From assembly GCF_965204935.1 (NCBI RefSeq), contig NZ_CBDBFO010000002.1: a stretch of 64,000 bases of DNA, one strand, 5' to 3'. The notes beneath the pieces were generated by a model. It was not told where the DNA came from, did no database searches, and saw only the letters and a list, made by a program, of their open reading frames with translations. Shown here one piece after another: positions 55,072 through 63,934 of this stretch; within the stretch, counting starts at the first letter, position 1, and every line of letters starts with the position of its first letter. The translations under genes and the position numbers were made by a program. The DNA is from Hoeflea_A sp965204935 (GTDB taxonomy: Bacteria; Pseudomonadota; Alphaproteobacteria; Rhizobiales; Rhizobiaceae).

Positions 55072-56446
55072 TGGATACCCCGCCCGGAGGCATCGTAATG
55101 TGCCAGGTGCCGTTATACTGAACGTCACAAATCAAAGGGAGAGTATCCACATGTCGGAAGTTAGCATCATCGGCGTTGATCTTGCAAAGCAGGTTTTTCA
55201 GGTCCACGGAGCCACAGCCGATGGCTCGGTTGGCTACCGCAAGAAGTTGAGCCGCGCCCAGTTCATGCCGTTTCTTGCACAGCAGCCCCGATGCATTGTC
55301 GCGATGGAGGCCTGCGCCACAGCTCACGATTGGGGCCGCGAGATCGGTAAGTTGGGCCATGAGGTGAAGCTGATTCCACCTCAGTACGTGAAACCTTTTG
55401 TCAAAAGGCAGAAAAACGACAGGGCAGACGCTGAGGCGATCACTGAAGCTGCCTCCCGGCCGACCATGCGGTTCGTTGAGGTGAAATCCACCGAGCAGCA
55501 ATCGCGCGGCATGCTGTTCCGATCACGGCAGATGTTTGTCAGGCAGCGCACGCAGACCATCAATGCGCTGCGCGGCCATCTCGCCGAATATGGCGTGATC
55601 GGGCCGAAGAGCAAGGCGGGGATCAAGAAGTTGAGAGCCGCGCTGGACGACGATACCAATGGGCTGCCCGCCCTCGTGCGTAACACGGCCCGGATGTATG
55701 CCGAGCACATCGATCTGCTGGCGACCAGGATTTTCGATCTGACGAAGCAACTCAAGACGGAGGCGAAAGCATCCGGCACAGTGCGAAGGCTGACAACAAT
55801 GCCGGGCGTCGGGTTGCAGACGGCACTGGCAATTGAGGCCTTTGCCCCGGACATGAATTGCTTCAAACGGGGGCGTGACTTCGCAGCCTGGCTGGGTCTC
55901 GTGCCGCTTCAGCGCTCGACAGGCGGTAAGGACCGGCTCGGGAAAGTTTCGAAGATGGGTCAGAAAGACATCCGAAGCCTGTTGATCATCGGGGCGATGT
56001 CAGTGATCAATGCGGCGACGCGGTTTGGGGTTCGCAAGGGAAGCTGGCTGGCCAGAATGCTGGATCGAAAACCGAAGCTTCTGGTCGCGATCACGCTGGC
56101 CAACAGGATGGCACGGGGTATCTGGGCCATGATATCGAAACAGGAGAATTATCGGAATCCGGAGGCGGTAGCGTAAGCGCGGATCGCGCAACGCTTCGCG
56201 TCGGTGCCCGGGACGTGTGAAGAGGTCGACGAATAGCATGGGAGATTGATCGGAAAGATCCGGAGCGGGAAAACCATGTTGACCCAAAAGGCAAAATAGC
56301 TTTGGAACTTGATTTGGACCCGGTTCGCGCATCACCATACCGGCCCGCGGCTGCACAAAAAGCCGCACTGTGAGGCCTGATAAATGACCGCATCCGATCA
56401 CACGCTCACATCACCGTTCGAAAATCGCTTGACACCGGGGTATCCA
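55072..56446 (+). mobile_element. IS110/IS1111-type element inside the IS66 transposase gene, 1375 bp
   Basis: Short inverted ends TGGATACCCC (55072-55081) and GGGGTATCCA (56437-56446) bound the element. Cutting it out rejoins the IS66 transposase as LTLIYTIKFLHPRRG with no base gained or lost. There is no target duplication, as is common for the IS110 family. One transposase gene is encoded. The region between that gene and 56446 (270 bp) holds no frame and may include the non-coding guide region known for some IS110-family members. Confidence 0.88.
55151..56176 (+). CDS. IS110-family (IS1111 group) transposase
   Basis: DEDD-type recombinase/transposase of 341 aa. The N-terminal RuvC-like domain opens with IIGVDLAKQVFQVHG and has VAMEACATAHDWGRE and KNDRADAEAITEAA. 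The C-terminal Tnp_20 domain has TTMPGVGLQTALAIEAF, FAAWLGLVPLQRSTGGKDRLG and the conserved Ser region LLIIGAMSV. The start at MSEVSIIG (ATG 55151) is preceded by GGGAGAG. It is complete and likely active. Confidence 0.94.
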   Translation: MSEVSIIGVDLAKQVFQVHGATADGSVGYRKKLSRAQFMPFLAQQPRCIVAMEACATAHDWGREIGKLGHEVKLIPPQYVKPFVKRQKNDRADAEAITEAASRPTMRFVEVKSTEQQSRGMLFRSRQMFVRQRTQTINALRGHLAEYGVIGPKSKAGIKKLRAALDDDTNGLPALVRNTARMYAEHIDLLATRIFDLTKQLKTEAKASGTVRRLTTMPGVGLQTALAIEAFAPDMNCFKRGRDFAAWLGLVPLQRSTGGKDRLGKVSKMGQKDIRSLLIIGAMSVINAATRFGVRKGSWLARMLDRKPKLLVAITLANRMARGIWAMISKQENYRNPEAVA

Positions 56447-57453
56447 TAAATGAGGGTCAGGGAGTCATCGGTCAGCACATGCAGCCACTGGTTTTTGCTG
56501 TCGACCCTGAAACCGGTCTCATCGGCATGCAGGGCCGGGCGGGTCAGAAGATGTGCGGCGGCAGCCGTTTCCCAGGGTTCAAGCGCCTCGTGCAGTCGCT
56601 GGATGTAGCCCAGGCAGGTGGCCTGCGACATCCTGACGCCAGAGATGGCCCGCACCAGTTCGACGGCGCGGCGCAAAGACAGCATCTGGGCAATCAGCAG
56701 GTTGATCACGAAGGCCTGAAAGCCAACGCCATATTGCAAAGGCCCCGGCATGTTTTCAGGGAAACGCCCCTTGGTTCGGGTGCGGCATTTGGGGCAGTCC
56801 CTGGTTTCTGCGACGACCTTTTTCTCGACAACCTCGAACATGATATCGAGATGGATGCGTTCCTCGCGCGCCGAGGGTTCGACGTCTGAGAGATCAGCCC
56901 CGCAACTGTCACAAACCTGGACGGTGGAGGTTTCCCCGACGGTGACCTTGCGAAGGTTTTCGCCCGTCATCCAGTTCGGCGCCACACCCTTGCCGGAAGC
57001 CTTTTTGCTCCGTTTCCCGGTGTTGTCCTTATCCGTCTGCGACGGCGCAATACTGGAGTTCTTGCCGGTCTTCCTGGTCGTCTTTTCCAGAAAGATGGCG
57101 ATCAGGATGCCCAGCAAGCTGCACAACACGCCAATAACCGCATCGACGTCATCTGAAATCCTGCCCGCTTTGCGCAGCGCGGCAATGCGCGCCCTGGCAG
57201 CATCGAACTCTTCACGCAGGGAAGTGCCATTCACGCTTGCCATCAGTCCGCCCGCGCTGCCATGGACATCAGGCCATGCGGTGGCCGCATCGCCTTTCCA
57301 GGCTTCCAAATGCCGCGAGGAGCCCTGACCTTGACTGAAAGACCACCCCAATGCGGCTTTTCCCACATCAATCGAAAACGTGTCATAACCCGATAGAATC
57401 ATGAAAATCGCAATGAGGGGATCGTTAATAGCCGATTCAAATCGTCGCACCAC
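56447..57453 (-). pseudogene. IS66 transposase, N-terminal part
   Basis: This holds the helical N-domain (residues 70-130, EEFDAARARIAALRKAGR), the basic KTTRKTGKNSSIAPSQTDKD block, a zinc-finger region (VCDSCGADL, CPKCRTRTKG), and the first catalytic Asp in PALHADETGFRV. The frame enters the IS1111-type element at 56446 and ends in it. The true start may be MASVNGTS at 57243 instead of 57453. Rejoined with the C-terminal part the frame has 563 codons from 57453. Confidence 0.9.
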
Positions 57454-57541
57454 TCCGAGGCCAAAAAGGCATCTCGATTGAGCTAGTGGGTCTGAAACCG
57501 CCGTTGAATCTCGGGGACTTAAAGTGGGGGTGAGCAGTTAC

Positions 57542-57607
57542 AAAGATCGAAAGATTGATCCCTTGGGTCTCATAAAGCCACTGAAACCACGACCAGATCG
57601 ACTCCAT
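57542..57607 (-). pseudogene. Amino-acid ABC transporter permease, first 22 codons only
   Basis: From ATG 57607 the minus strand reads MESIWSWFQWLYETQGINL then SIF and stops at the IS66 end. This strongly resembles the N-terminus of polar amino-acid ABC permeases (WxxWLYETTGINLxIF). It follows the binding-protein gene in the same direction, where a permease gene is expected. The remaining part of the gene is absent on the far side of the IS66 element. Confidence 0.65.
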
Positions 57608-57697
57608 AAGCACTCCTAAAACGACAGGTGGGACCTGACATCTCCCGGATCAGGACAATACGATCTACGCAACTTCCAGATCATCTCGAATAAATTG

Positions 57698-57726
57698 GAC
57701 AGCGGATCGATGGGAGACCCGCTGTC
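57698..57726 (-). promoter_or_regulatory. Intercistronic hairpin downstream of the binding-protein gene
   Basis: An 8-bp stem GACAGCGG / CCGCTGTC with a 13-base loop lies between the binding-protein and permease genes. Such hairpins often stabilise the upstream message so that binding protein is made in excess. No T-run follows, so it is not a clear terminator. Confidence 0.4.
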
Positions 57727-57816
57727 CTCAAAACCGGGCGGTTGGCCGGGGGCGACATTGATGGCCGCCCACCCGATCTGATTAGCGACGACACCCGCCG
57801 AGCCGCGAGACGGCAT

Positions 57817-58641
57817 CTACTTGGCGCGGGTCCGCAATGCCTGGTTCATTTCCAGCAGGAACGGGCTTTGGTTGATGCCCCATTTCTGCTCGTGCTCAAG
57901 CAGCCAGCCGGTGCGATGCCAGTCAGCCACCTTGCCCTTGACCATCAGCCCGAACGGCGACTCGGCATCCTCGTGGCGCACGCCTATGGCCCAGACCGAC
58001 GGGTCTTCGGTCTCAAACGGCATTTCATAGGCTTCCCATTCACCGCCTTCGGCAAGTGTCTTTTCTATCCATGTATTGTCGTAGACAAAACCGACGCAAG
58101 AGCCCTGCTTCAGCGCGTTGACCGCTTCCGGCACACCCTTGAATGCCACCAGATCAATCTCGTAGAGCTGCAATACGCGGCGGTTATAGTAGGCGCCCTG
58201 GATGCCGCAGATTTTCTGACTCTTGAGGTCAGTCCAGTTTTCAAAACCGGTCTCTTTCTTGGCAATAATGTTGGTGCCGCCGGCATAGTAGTTCGGCTCT
58301 ATCATCGTAACGACTTTGCGCCGTTTCATATTGTCGCCCATCGTGGCGATGATGATGTCGATTTTCTCCTGGTTGAGGAATTCCATGCGGTTGGACCCGA
58401 CCACCGGAACCAGTTCCAGCTCCACCCCAAGGGTATTCGCAAGATCATTTGCCATGTCGATTTCCAGGCCAACCAGTTCGCCCGAAGGATCTCGGTAACC
58501 CCAAGGCCGGTAGTCTGCTTTCACACCAACAACCAGCTTTCCGCGCTCTTTTATCGAGTTGTAGGTATCTGCAAGCGTTTCGCCTGCAACGGCTGACATG
58601 CAGACCAGTGCCGCACACAATGTTCCAAACAGTCTTTTCAT
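57817..58641 (-). CDS. Amino-acid ABC transporter substrate-binding protein
   Basis: Periplasmic family 3 binding protein of 274 aa. A signal peptide (TLCAALVCMSAVAGETLA) is followed by KERGKLVVGVKADYRPWGYRD and GELVGLEIDMANDLA, then GSNRMEFLNQEKIDIIIATM and the hinge-2 block CGIQGAYYNRR. The ligand, probably a polar or acidic amino acid, cannot be told. AGGGAG precedes the ATG. Its permease is truncated after 22 codons, so transport is probably lost unless another permease serves it. Confidence 0.92.
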   Translation of the reverse strand: MKRLFGTLCAALVCMSAVAGETLADTYNSIKERGKLVVGVKADYRPWGYRDPSGELVGLEIDMANDLANTLGVELELVPVVGSNRMEFLNQEKIDIIIATMGDNMKRRKVVTMIEPNYYAGGTNIIAKKETGFENWTDLKSQKICGIQGAYYNRRVLQLYEIDLVAFKGVPEAVNALKQGSCVGFVYDNTWIEKTLAEGGEWEAYEMPFETEDPSVWAIGVRHEDAESPFGLMVKGKVADWHRTGWLLEHEQKWGINQSPFLLEMNQALRTRAK

Positions 58642-58783
58642 TCCGCTTGCTCCCTTTCACCAGCCGAGACGTCGCGCGCCTGCGACCCACTTGTTTCCGG
58701 GCCCAACGTCCCGGCTGGCGACCGCCCAACACAATCCCAAGGTGAAATATAACGGCGGGCAAGAAATCTGGTCTTTTTTTGAC

Positions 58784-58800
58784 TATAAGATGTACTTATA
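58784..58800. promoter_or_regulatory. LysR-type operator dyad, TATAAG-N5-CTTATA
   Basis: A perfect 17-bp palindrome in the 226-bp gap between the divergent binding-protein and lysR genes. It has the T-N11-A spacing of LysR-regulator sites. This is the usual position for a regulator that controls both its neighbour and itself. Assignment is by motif and position only. Confidence 0.6.
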
Positions 58801-58867
58801 ATTTTTGGATCGTGGAGCGCGCAGGAAACCGGTACCGAGACGATCCAACAGTTGAAGGACCATTGCT

Positions 58868-58986
58868 TTGAGACATCCGATCACGCTTCGATTTATGGAG
58901 ATCTTCATCGCTGCGGCCGAGTCCGGCAGCATGTCCAAGGCCGCTTTAAAGCTGGGCGTTTCGCAGGCCGCCGTATCGCAACAAAT
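58868..58986 (+). pseudogene. LysR-family regulator, 5' part, interrupted by an IS66 element
   Basis: The first 39 codons contain the start of the winged-helix domain: LRFMEIFIAAAESGSMSKAA then LKLGVSQAAVSQQ. The start is a TTG at 58868 with AAGGA ten bases upstream. The IS66 element enters inside the recognition helix. With the element and one duplication removed, the frame is 326 aa with no other damage. Confidence 0.9.
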
Positions 58987-59109
58987 GTAATACCGGCATA
59001 ACACCGGGCAGAATTCAGGCGTCAGAGCGGACGCTCTTTCTGTTTCCATGATTTTCTGGAGGCATCAACGAATGGGGGAATTGTGCTTGCGGTGGCTGGG
59101 GTGGGGATT

Positions 59110-59697
59110 CTATTGGAATCGCGCAATAGCTGCTCGCCTTTTTTCAAGTTCCGCGTCTTCCGGATTCCAGTTGTCACTTCCATCGAAGTAATCGGGATAG
59201 TACTCCCGGTATTCAGAATCCGGGTTTTCGAATGCTGCCAAGAATTCAGAGTATCCCCATACGCCTCCTATGTCCTCAAGTGGACAACGCCCGCTACCGG
59301 AAACAAGATATGGATACTGTCTGTCCTTATGTGCCGACTGAATCTTTCCAATACGGATTTTGTGTCTCCATGAGTCTCCGAAATCATAGAGGTAATTGAA
59401 TTCGGGTTTGCCTTGCAAAAAGTCTATGACGTCGAGAACGGTAGCAGAGGCGTCTGATTTGGGGCTGGAGAAATACTGATCACTATCAGCACTCCAAGTG
59501 ACAACTTGCTCATACCGGATCGCCTCAAATTCCCATAGATGGCAGTTGTGCCACCCCATTGCGGCCTGAATGTATAAGTGGAGGTCATTAAGGCATGTGT
59601 TCGCAGGGACATCCATTCGTCTTGTGACCCTGGGCTTCACATCCCGCAACGTGATGCTGAGACGAACTATATCAAGTTGATTGCCAGCCTGAGCCAT
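59110..59697 (-). CDS. Plasmid pRiA4b ORF-3 family protein (IS66 passenger)
   Basis: Protein of 195 aa of the PRiA4_ORF3 / IS1096 TnpR-like family: LDIVRLSITLRDVKPRVTRR, DLHLYIQAAMGWHNCHLWEF, YLYDFGDSWRHKI and CPLEDIGGVWGYSEFLAAF with a terminal PDYFDGSDNWNPED. These proteins are common on mobile DNA but have no proven function. It lies 153 bp after the transposase gene in the same direction, inside the element. Confidence 0.88.
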   Translation of the reverse strand: MAQAGNQLDIVRLSITLRDVKPRVTRRMDVPANTCLNDLHLYIQAAMGWHNCHLWEFEAIRYEQVVTWSADSDQYFSSPKSDASATVLDVIDFLQGKPEFNYLYDFGDSWRHKIRIGKIQSAHKDRQYPYLVSGSGRCPLEDIGGVWGYSEFLAAFENPDSEYREYYPDYFDGSDNWNPEDAELEKRRAAIARFQ

Positions 59698-59850
59698 TGT
59701 GTGAAACGTCCTGCTATATGTGTCGATATGATTGCGCCGTCAGACGGATGAACCATCGCCACAATGCAAGATTGGAAATGTCATGTCGACCGCATCTTCA
59801 CAATCCAGCTGTCGCGCAATGCAATCTCGATCTTGCCGAAGAGTGGCTGT

Positions 59851-61491
59851 TCAGGATGCAAAATGAGACTGGCCTACGAGTTGCGGCAGAGCGGGCACCG
59901 GTTTCCCATTGAGGCCCAGCCTATCCCCCAAATAGTCCCAAAACGAGATGCCGAGTTTGTTGCAGGTCTTGAGCAGCGACAAGAAGGTGTCGCGGTTGGT
60001 CCGACCAATGTCACTGCGCGTCCCACCTGAAATCTTGCGCTTGACTACAACAACTCGGATATCGTTCTCGGAACCGTTGGTGTGCAGCGGTATTTCCGGA
60101 TGCTCCAGAACCATCAGCAGTTCAGCCTTGTTGGCGTGCAATCGCCTCAACAGATTATCAAGGGCTGCAAAACCGGTTCGGTGGCGGAATATCTGGTCGA
60201 AGCGGTTTTGCAAGACCGCCTTGCGCTGTGGACTTGGGTTGAGACGGTAGGTTTTGAGGCATTCATAGTAGAGCCAGATCAGCCTGCGGGTGCGCTGTTG
60301 AATGGCATAGTGCTTATCTGTGAAGGTGTTGAGCTTATGCACCAACCGTTCGGCGTGAATCCAACACAACGCATGATCGCCGACTTTGAACTGTTTGGCA
60401 TCATCACTGACGATCACCGTATCGGTGAGCAAGCCATGTGCGCTGATACTGCCCCATAACGCACCCTCGGTGGCAAGGCGCGTGGGATCAGGTGTGACTT
60501 TCAGTGCAGTGATCCCGAGCCGGTCGAGATGGGCCTGCCAGTCTGCGCAGTTCGGGAAATACTTATCTTCAGCGTCAATCAACAACTGGCGAACCGGAGC
60601 ATTGAGAGAACGCTGCTGCATATAGGCAAGTGCATCGGCGTTGATCACATAGTCTTCATGCCCGGCCCGCAGGAGTTCGAGAAAGTTGATGCGGCTTTTA
60701 GAACCGGTTGTGGAAAAGAAGGAAAACCGATCATTGCCGATCTGGGTGCAGTAGCCGTTTTGGGCTTTGTGGCGTGCCCCGGTGTCGTCGACCGTCACCC
60801 ATGACGCCGCGTCCAATCCCGTCTGCAATATTGCGCGTGCTTCCAAGGCAAAATGCTCATGACCCTCATTCAAAAACCGCATGACCTGGCGCTCGGAGAT
60901 ATCTATGCCGATTTCGCTCAGGAGCTTTACCAATCGTCCCACAGTGACTTGGCCTTGATGGTATTGCATCAGCACAAAACGGCGCAGTTCGGCACCAAAA
61001 TGGCCCTTGAGGCCCTGTGGCAGCGGAGCCACGACAGTCTTACCATCAGGTGTCAACCAGCGCTCGCGCCGAAACCGGGTGGTCACTGGCTGAATGATGA
61101 GATCCTGAACGAGGAAGTCCTCGTACCCTTTGAAGCGGGAACCCTCTGGAACGTCCGCTTTTACAATCCGGTCTTTCATTGAACCGTGCCGAGGTGGCTT
61201 CTTTTTGCCGCGTCCACAGCTTTTATTGCCGTTCTTACGCGCCTTTTTCTCGCTGGCCTGGTTCATGCCGCTTGGTTTGCTCGGCTTGATGTCCGGTCGC
61301 CCATTCACCCCTTTTAATCGAGCGACCTCGTCGCGCAGATTGGCAATTGTCTGTTTCTGTTCGGCAATCACCTGATTTTGTTCAGCGACGATTTGCTTCA
61401 ACTCGGCCACCTCGCCGAGCAGGGTCACAACCAGATCTTTGAGTTCTGTATTCGACAGATCATCAAGTGCGTGAGGTGGGAAATCCGACAT
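59851..61491 (-). CDS. IS66-family transposase
   Basis: DDE transposase of 546 aa. An N-terminal coiled-coil helix (LKDLVVTLLGEVAELKQIVA and QVIAEQKQTIANLRDEVARL) precedes the DNA-binding and catalytic parts. Catalytic candidates are SWVTVDDTGARHKAQNG (Asp), ALCWIHAERLVHKL and the late Glu in NGSENDIRVVVVKRKISGG. The coding frame is complete. It is unlike the first IS66 transposase in the window, which has CxxC zinc motifs near its middle. Confidence 0.93.
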   Translation of the reverse strand: MSDFPPHALDDLSNTELKDLVVTLLGEVAELKQIVAEQNQVIAEQKQTIANLRDEVARLKGVNGRPDIKPSKPSGMNQASEKKARKNGNKSCGRGKKKPPRHGSMKDRIVKADVPEGSRFKGYEDFLVQDLIIQPVTTRFRRERWLTPDGKTVVAPLPQGLKGHFGAELRRFVLMQYHQGQVTVGRLVKLLSEIGIDISERQVMRFLNEGHEHFALEARAILQTGLDAASWVTVDDTGARHKAQNGYCTQIGNDRFSFFSTTGSKSRINFLELLRAGHEDYVINADALAYMQQRSLNAPVRQLLIDAEDKYFPNCADWQAHLDRLGITALKVTPDPTRLATEGALWGSISAHGLLTDTVIVSDDAKQFKVGDHALCWIHAERLVHKLNTFTDKHYAIQQRTRRLIWLYYECLKTYRLNPSPQRKAVLQNRFDQIFRHRTGFAALDNLLRRLHANKAELLMVLEHPEIPLHTNGSENDIRVVVVKRKISGGTRSDIGRTNRDTFLSLLKTCNKLGISFWDYLGDRLGLNGKPVPALPQLVGQSHFAS

Positions 61492-61614
61492 AACCTCATC
61501 GACTCACAAAAACATCTCGGTGAGAACCCCAGCAGCGCTGATCGAGTCGATTTGCCGCACCACCGGAAATGACAAATCAAAACACAATGCTGCCCGGTGT
61601 TATGCCGGTATTAC

Positions 61615-62484
61615 CAACAAATCAAGCAGGTTGAAATTGCCCTCGATACCGCACTTTTCGACCGCAGCGCCCGGCCCTTCAGGCTGACCGCCGCGGGACT
61701 GGTGCTTCAGGCACGGGCCAATCATCTCATTGCAATCGCAAATGAGACGTGGGGAACCGTCCGCGGGCTTGGCGGAAGCCGCGTGCCCGATCTTCGGATT
61801 GCGGTCGTAAACTCGCTCGCCGGTACGTTGTTTCCCGAATTGTTCGAGCGGTCTCACGTCGGGATGTGGCAGGATCGTTTCGCGCTGCGGACGGGCTTGA
61901 GTTTTGACCAGAACGAGGCGCTTTTGAACCAGGAAGTCGATGTGGTGATTACGGCTGAACCGCTGGAGGGCGTATCCGGCCTTGAGCGTCACCGGCTTGC
62001 CACGGAAACGCATATGATCGTTGCCCCGCCTTCGTTGAAAGAAGCCCCGGATGACCTGGAAGCGCTCAGTGAAGTATTGCCGCTGCTTCGCTACAACTCG
62101 CACACAATCATGGGTCCGAAGATTGACCAGCATCTTCGCCGCCTGCGGCTGGAGATTCCACGCCGGGCCGAATTCGACAGTTCATGGTCGATCGGCGAAC
62201 TGATCCGTGCCGGACAAGGCTGGGCAATCATGACACCGCTGTGCCTTTTTGAGGCCCAGCTACGGCCTCTGGATGTCGCCATTCATCCGTTCCCATATGT
62301 GACTCTCAAACGAACAATCTGGCTCGTCACGCGCCAGGGCGAACTGGGCGATATCCCCGCAGACCTTGCGGTGTTGAGCCGCCGTATCCTGGCTGACCGT
62401 CGTGAAAACAGAGTCGCCGCCTTTGGTCCGCTTGCCATGGACGCCCTGGACATTGCGGGCGAAGACATGACAACGGCACTCTAG
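61615..62484 (+). pseudogene. LysR-family regulator, 3' part
   Basis: The rest of the regulator begins with the duplicated CAACAAAT and continues QQIKQVEIALDTALFDRSAR, completing the helix-turn-helix. A LysR effector-binding domain follows (about residues 90-290 of the rebuilt protein; LRIAVVNSLAGTLFPELF, EVDVVITAEPLEG, WSIGELIRAGQGWAIMTPL). An initiation codon for this fragment alone is doubtful, so the regulator is probably lost. Confidence 0.92.
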
Positions 62485-62818
62485 GACATGCCAACGTCCT
62501 ATAGGGCAGCGACACTGGCTGCCATTGCTGTTCGCAGAAGAGACCACTTCGTCCCGGCCGGTTGCGCGTATCCGGAATGTGATCCGAAGGAATGGATCAA
62601 TCCGGGCGGCCGGATCCCGGTCCATGAAAATTCGATGTCAGCTTCTGCTCGCGCAAGCGCGAGATCAACAAGAAAAACAGTTTCTCGGTGCTGGTTTAGG
62701 CAAAAGCGGTCCAGCTACCGATCATCTTCTACTAAACGACAAACCTTTCGGACTTGCCCATCGCCAAAGCCCGCGCTACCCCATGCCGGTTCGCATTGAA
62801 AGACGGGGCACAGTCTGA
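62485..62818. other. Region between lysR and the FAD oxidoreductase, no gene recognised
   Basis: About 330 bp. A short plus-strand frame ending at 62818 touches the next ATG, but its product looks like no known family and is rich in Arg and Ser in the manner of a shadow frame. No RNA gene, repeat or clear promoter was seen. Confidence 0.4.
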
Positions 62819-63934
62819 ATGGATCATGTCGACTGCATTGTCGCGGGGGCCGGTGTACTTGGTCTAGCCATTGCTCGTTCGCTGGCGCTCAAGGGGCGCG
62901 ACGTGATTGTCGTCGAGGCAGAGACCATGATCGGTACGCAGACGAGCTCGCGCAATTCGGAAGTGATCCATGCGGGCATCTACTATGCGGAAGGTTCGCT
63001 CAAGGCGCGGTTCTGTGTTGCCGGCAAAAAAGCACTTTATGCCTATTGCGCGGAACGCGGGATTGCGCATGAGCGTACCGGCAAACTGATCGTCGCGACC
63101 GATGACGATCAGCGTGCGACGCTGCAGTCCATCCATGAACATGCGGTCGCAAATGGTGTCGACGATATTCGCGCCATACCGGCTGAAGAAGCGATCGACT
63201 ACGAGCCGGAATTGTCCTGCGTCAGCGCGCTGCATTCTCCGTCCACCGGCATCATCGACAGCCACGCGCTGATGCTGTCGCTGCAGGGCGAGGCCGAGGA
63301 TGCCGGCACCATGATCGCCTTCAACAGCCGGATCGTTTCCGTGCGGCCCGATGCGGGCGGCTTCGCGCTCGATGTCGAAGGTGACGAGGCCTATACGCTG
63401 TCCTGCAACACATTCATCAACGCCGCCGGTCACGGGGCCTGGGGGATCGCCCGCGCGATCGCCGGTCTTCAACCGGAGCGCATCCCGCCGCATTATCTGT
63501 CGAAAGGCAATTACTACGCACTCAGCGGGCACAAGAGCCCCTTCAGCCAGCTCATCTACCCCGTTCCGGGGGACGGTTCGCTTGGCATTCACTTTACCCG
63601 CGACCTCGCCGGCCAGGCGCGGTTCGGGCCCGACGTCCACTGGATGGACGGCGAAATCCTCGATTACAGCGTTGTCGAGGGCCAGGAGAAGGCCTTCGCA
63701 GCGGCGATCCGTACCTACTGGCCGGGACTGCCAGACAATGCGCTGATGCCGTCCTATTGCGGGATAAGGCCGAAAATGGTGCCGACCGGACATGCGCCCG
63801 CCGATTTTCTGATCCAGTCACCGCGCGAAAACGGAATTTCCGGCCTTGTTCAGCTTTTCGGCATGGAATCGCCCGCCCTCACCGCCTGCCTCGTCATCGG
63901 CGAGCATGTTGCGGAGCTTGCCGCGGTCAAATGA
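62819..63934 (+). CDS. FAD-dependent oxidoreductase (DAO / L-2-hydroxyglutarate oxidase-like)
   Basis: Flavoprotein of 371 aa. The dinucleotide motif CIVAGAGVLGLAIARSLALKG opens the protein, followed by the second FAD contact DVIVVEAE and SSRNSEVIHAGIYY, which is typical of LhgO-type oxidases. TFINAAGHGAWGIA and CGIRPKMVPTGHAPADFLIQ complete the FAD domain. The substrate is not certain. It lies downstream of the broken lysR gene on the same strand and may have been one of its targets. Confidence 0.86.
   Translation: MDHVDCIVAGAGVLGLAIARSLALKGRDVIVVEAETMIGTQTSSRNSEVIHAGIYYAEGSLKARFCVAGKKALYAYCAERGIAHERTGKLIVATDDDQRATLQSIHEHAVANGVDDIRAIPAEEAIDYEPELSCVSALHSPSTGIIDSHALMLSLQGEAEDAGTMIAFNSRIVSVRPDAGGFALDVEGDEAYTLSCNTFINAAGHGAWGIARAIAGLQPERIPPHYLSKGNYYALSGHKSPFSQLIYPVPGDGSLGIHFTRDLAGQARFGPDVHWMDGEILDYSVVEGQEKAFAAAIRTYWPGLPDNALMPSYCGIRPKMVPTGHAPADFLIQSPRENGISGLVQLFGMESPALTACLVIGEHVAELAAVK

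Larger units (their letters stand above)
54371..57541 (-). mobile_element. IS66-family element (first), itself interrupted by an IS1111-type element
   Basis: Terminal inverted repeats GTAACTGCTCACCCC are found at 54371 (plus) and ending at 57541 (complement). Without the nested insertion the element is 1796 bp with one transposase gene and no tnpA/tnpB accessory genes. IS66 normally makes an 8-bp target duplication; the flanks here (AAAATACG and AAAGATCG) do not match. The flanking genes are also unrelated, which points to a deletion or recombination next to the element. Confidence 0.9.
58987..61614 (-). mobile_element. IS66-family element (second) with passenger gene, 2628 bp
   Basis: Terminal inverted repeats GTAATACCGGCATAACACCG (continuing five more matching bases) lie at both ends. 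A perfect 8-bp target duplication CAACAAAT flanks it (58979-58986 and 61615-61622). It carries a transposase and a pRiA4b ORF-3-like gene, both on the minus strand, but no tnpA or tnpB. Its ends differ from those of the first IS66 element, so it is a separate lineage. Intact ends and duplication suggest recent arrival. Confidence 0.95.

Noticed and set aside
54363..57549. Possible 8-bp duplication around the first IS66 element (AAAATACG / AAAGATCG)
   Set aside because: Only five of eight bases match and the flanking genes are unrelated, so it was not accepted as a target duplication.
62525..62818. Plus-strand frame touching the FAD oxidoreductase start
   Set aside because: No ribosome-binding site or family likeness; probably non-coding.
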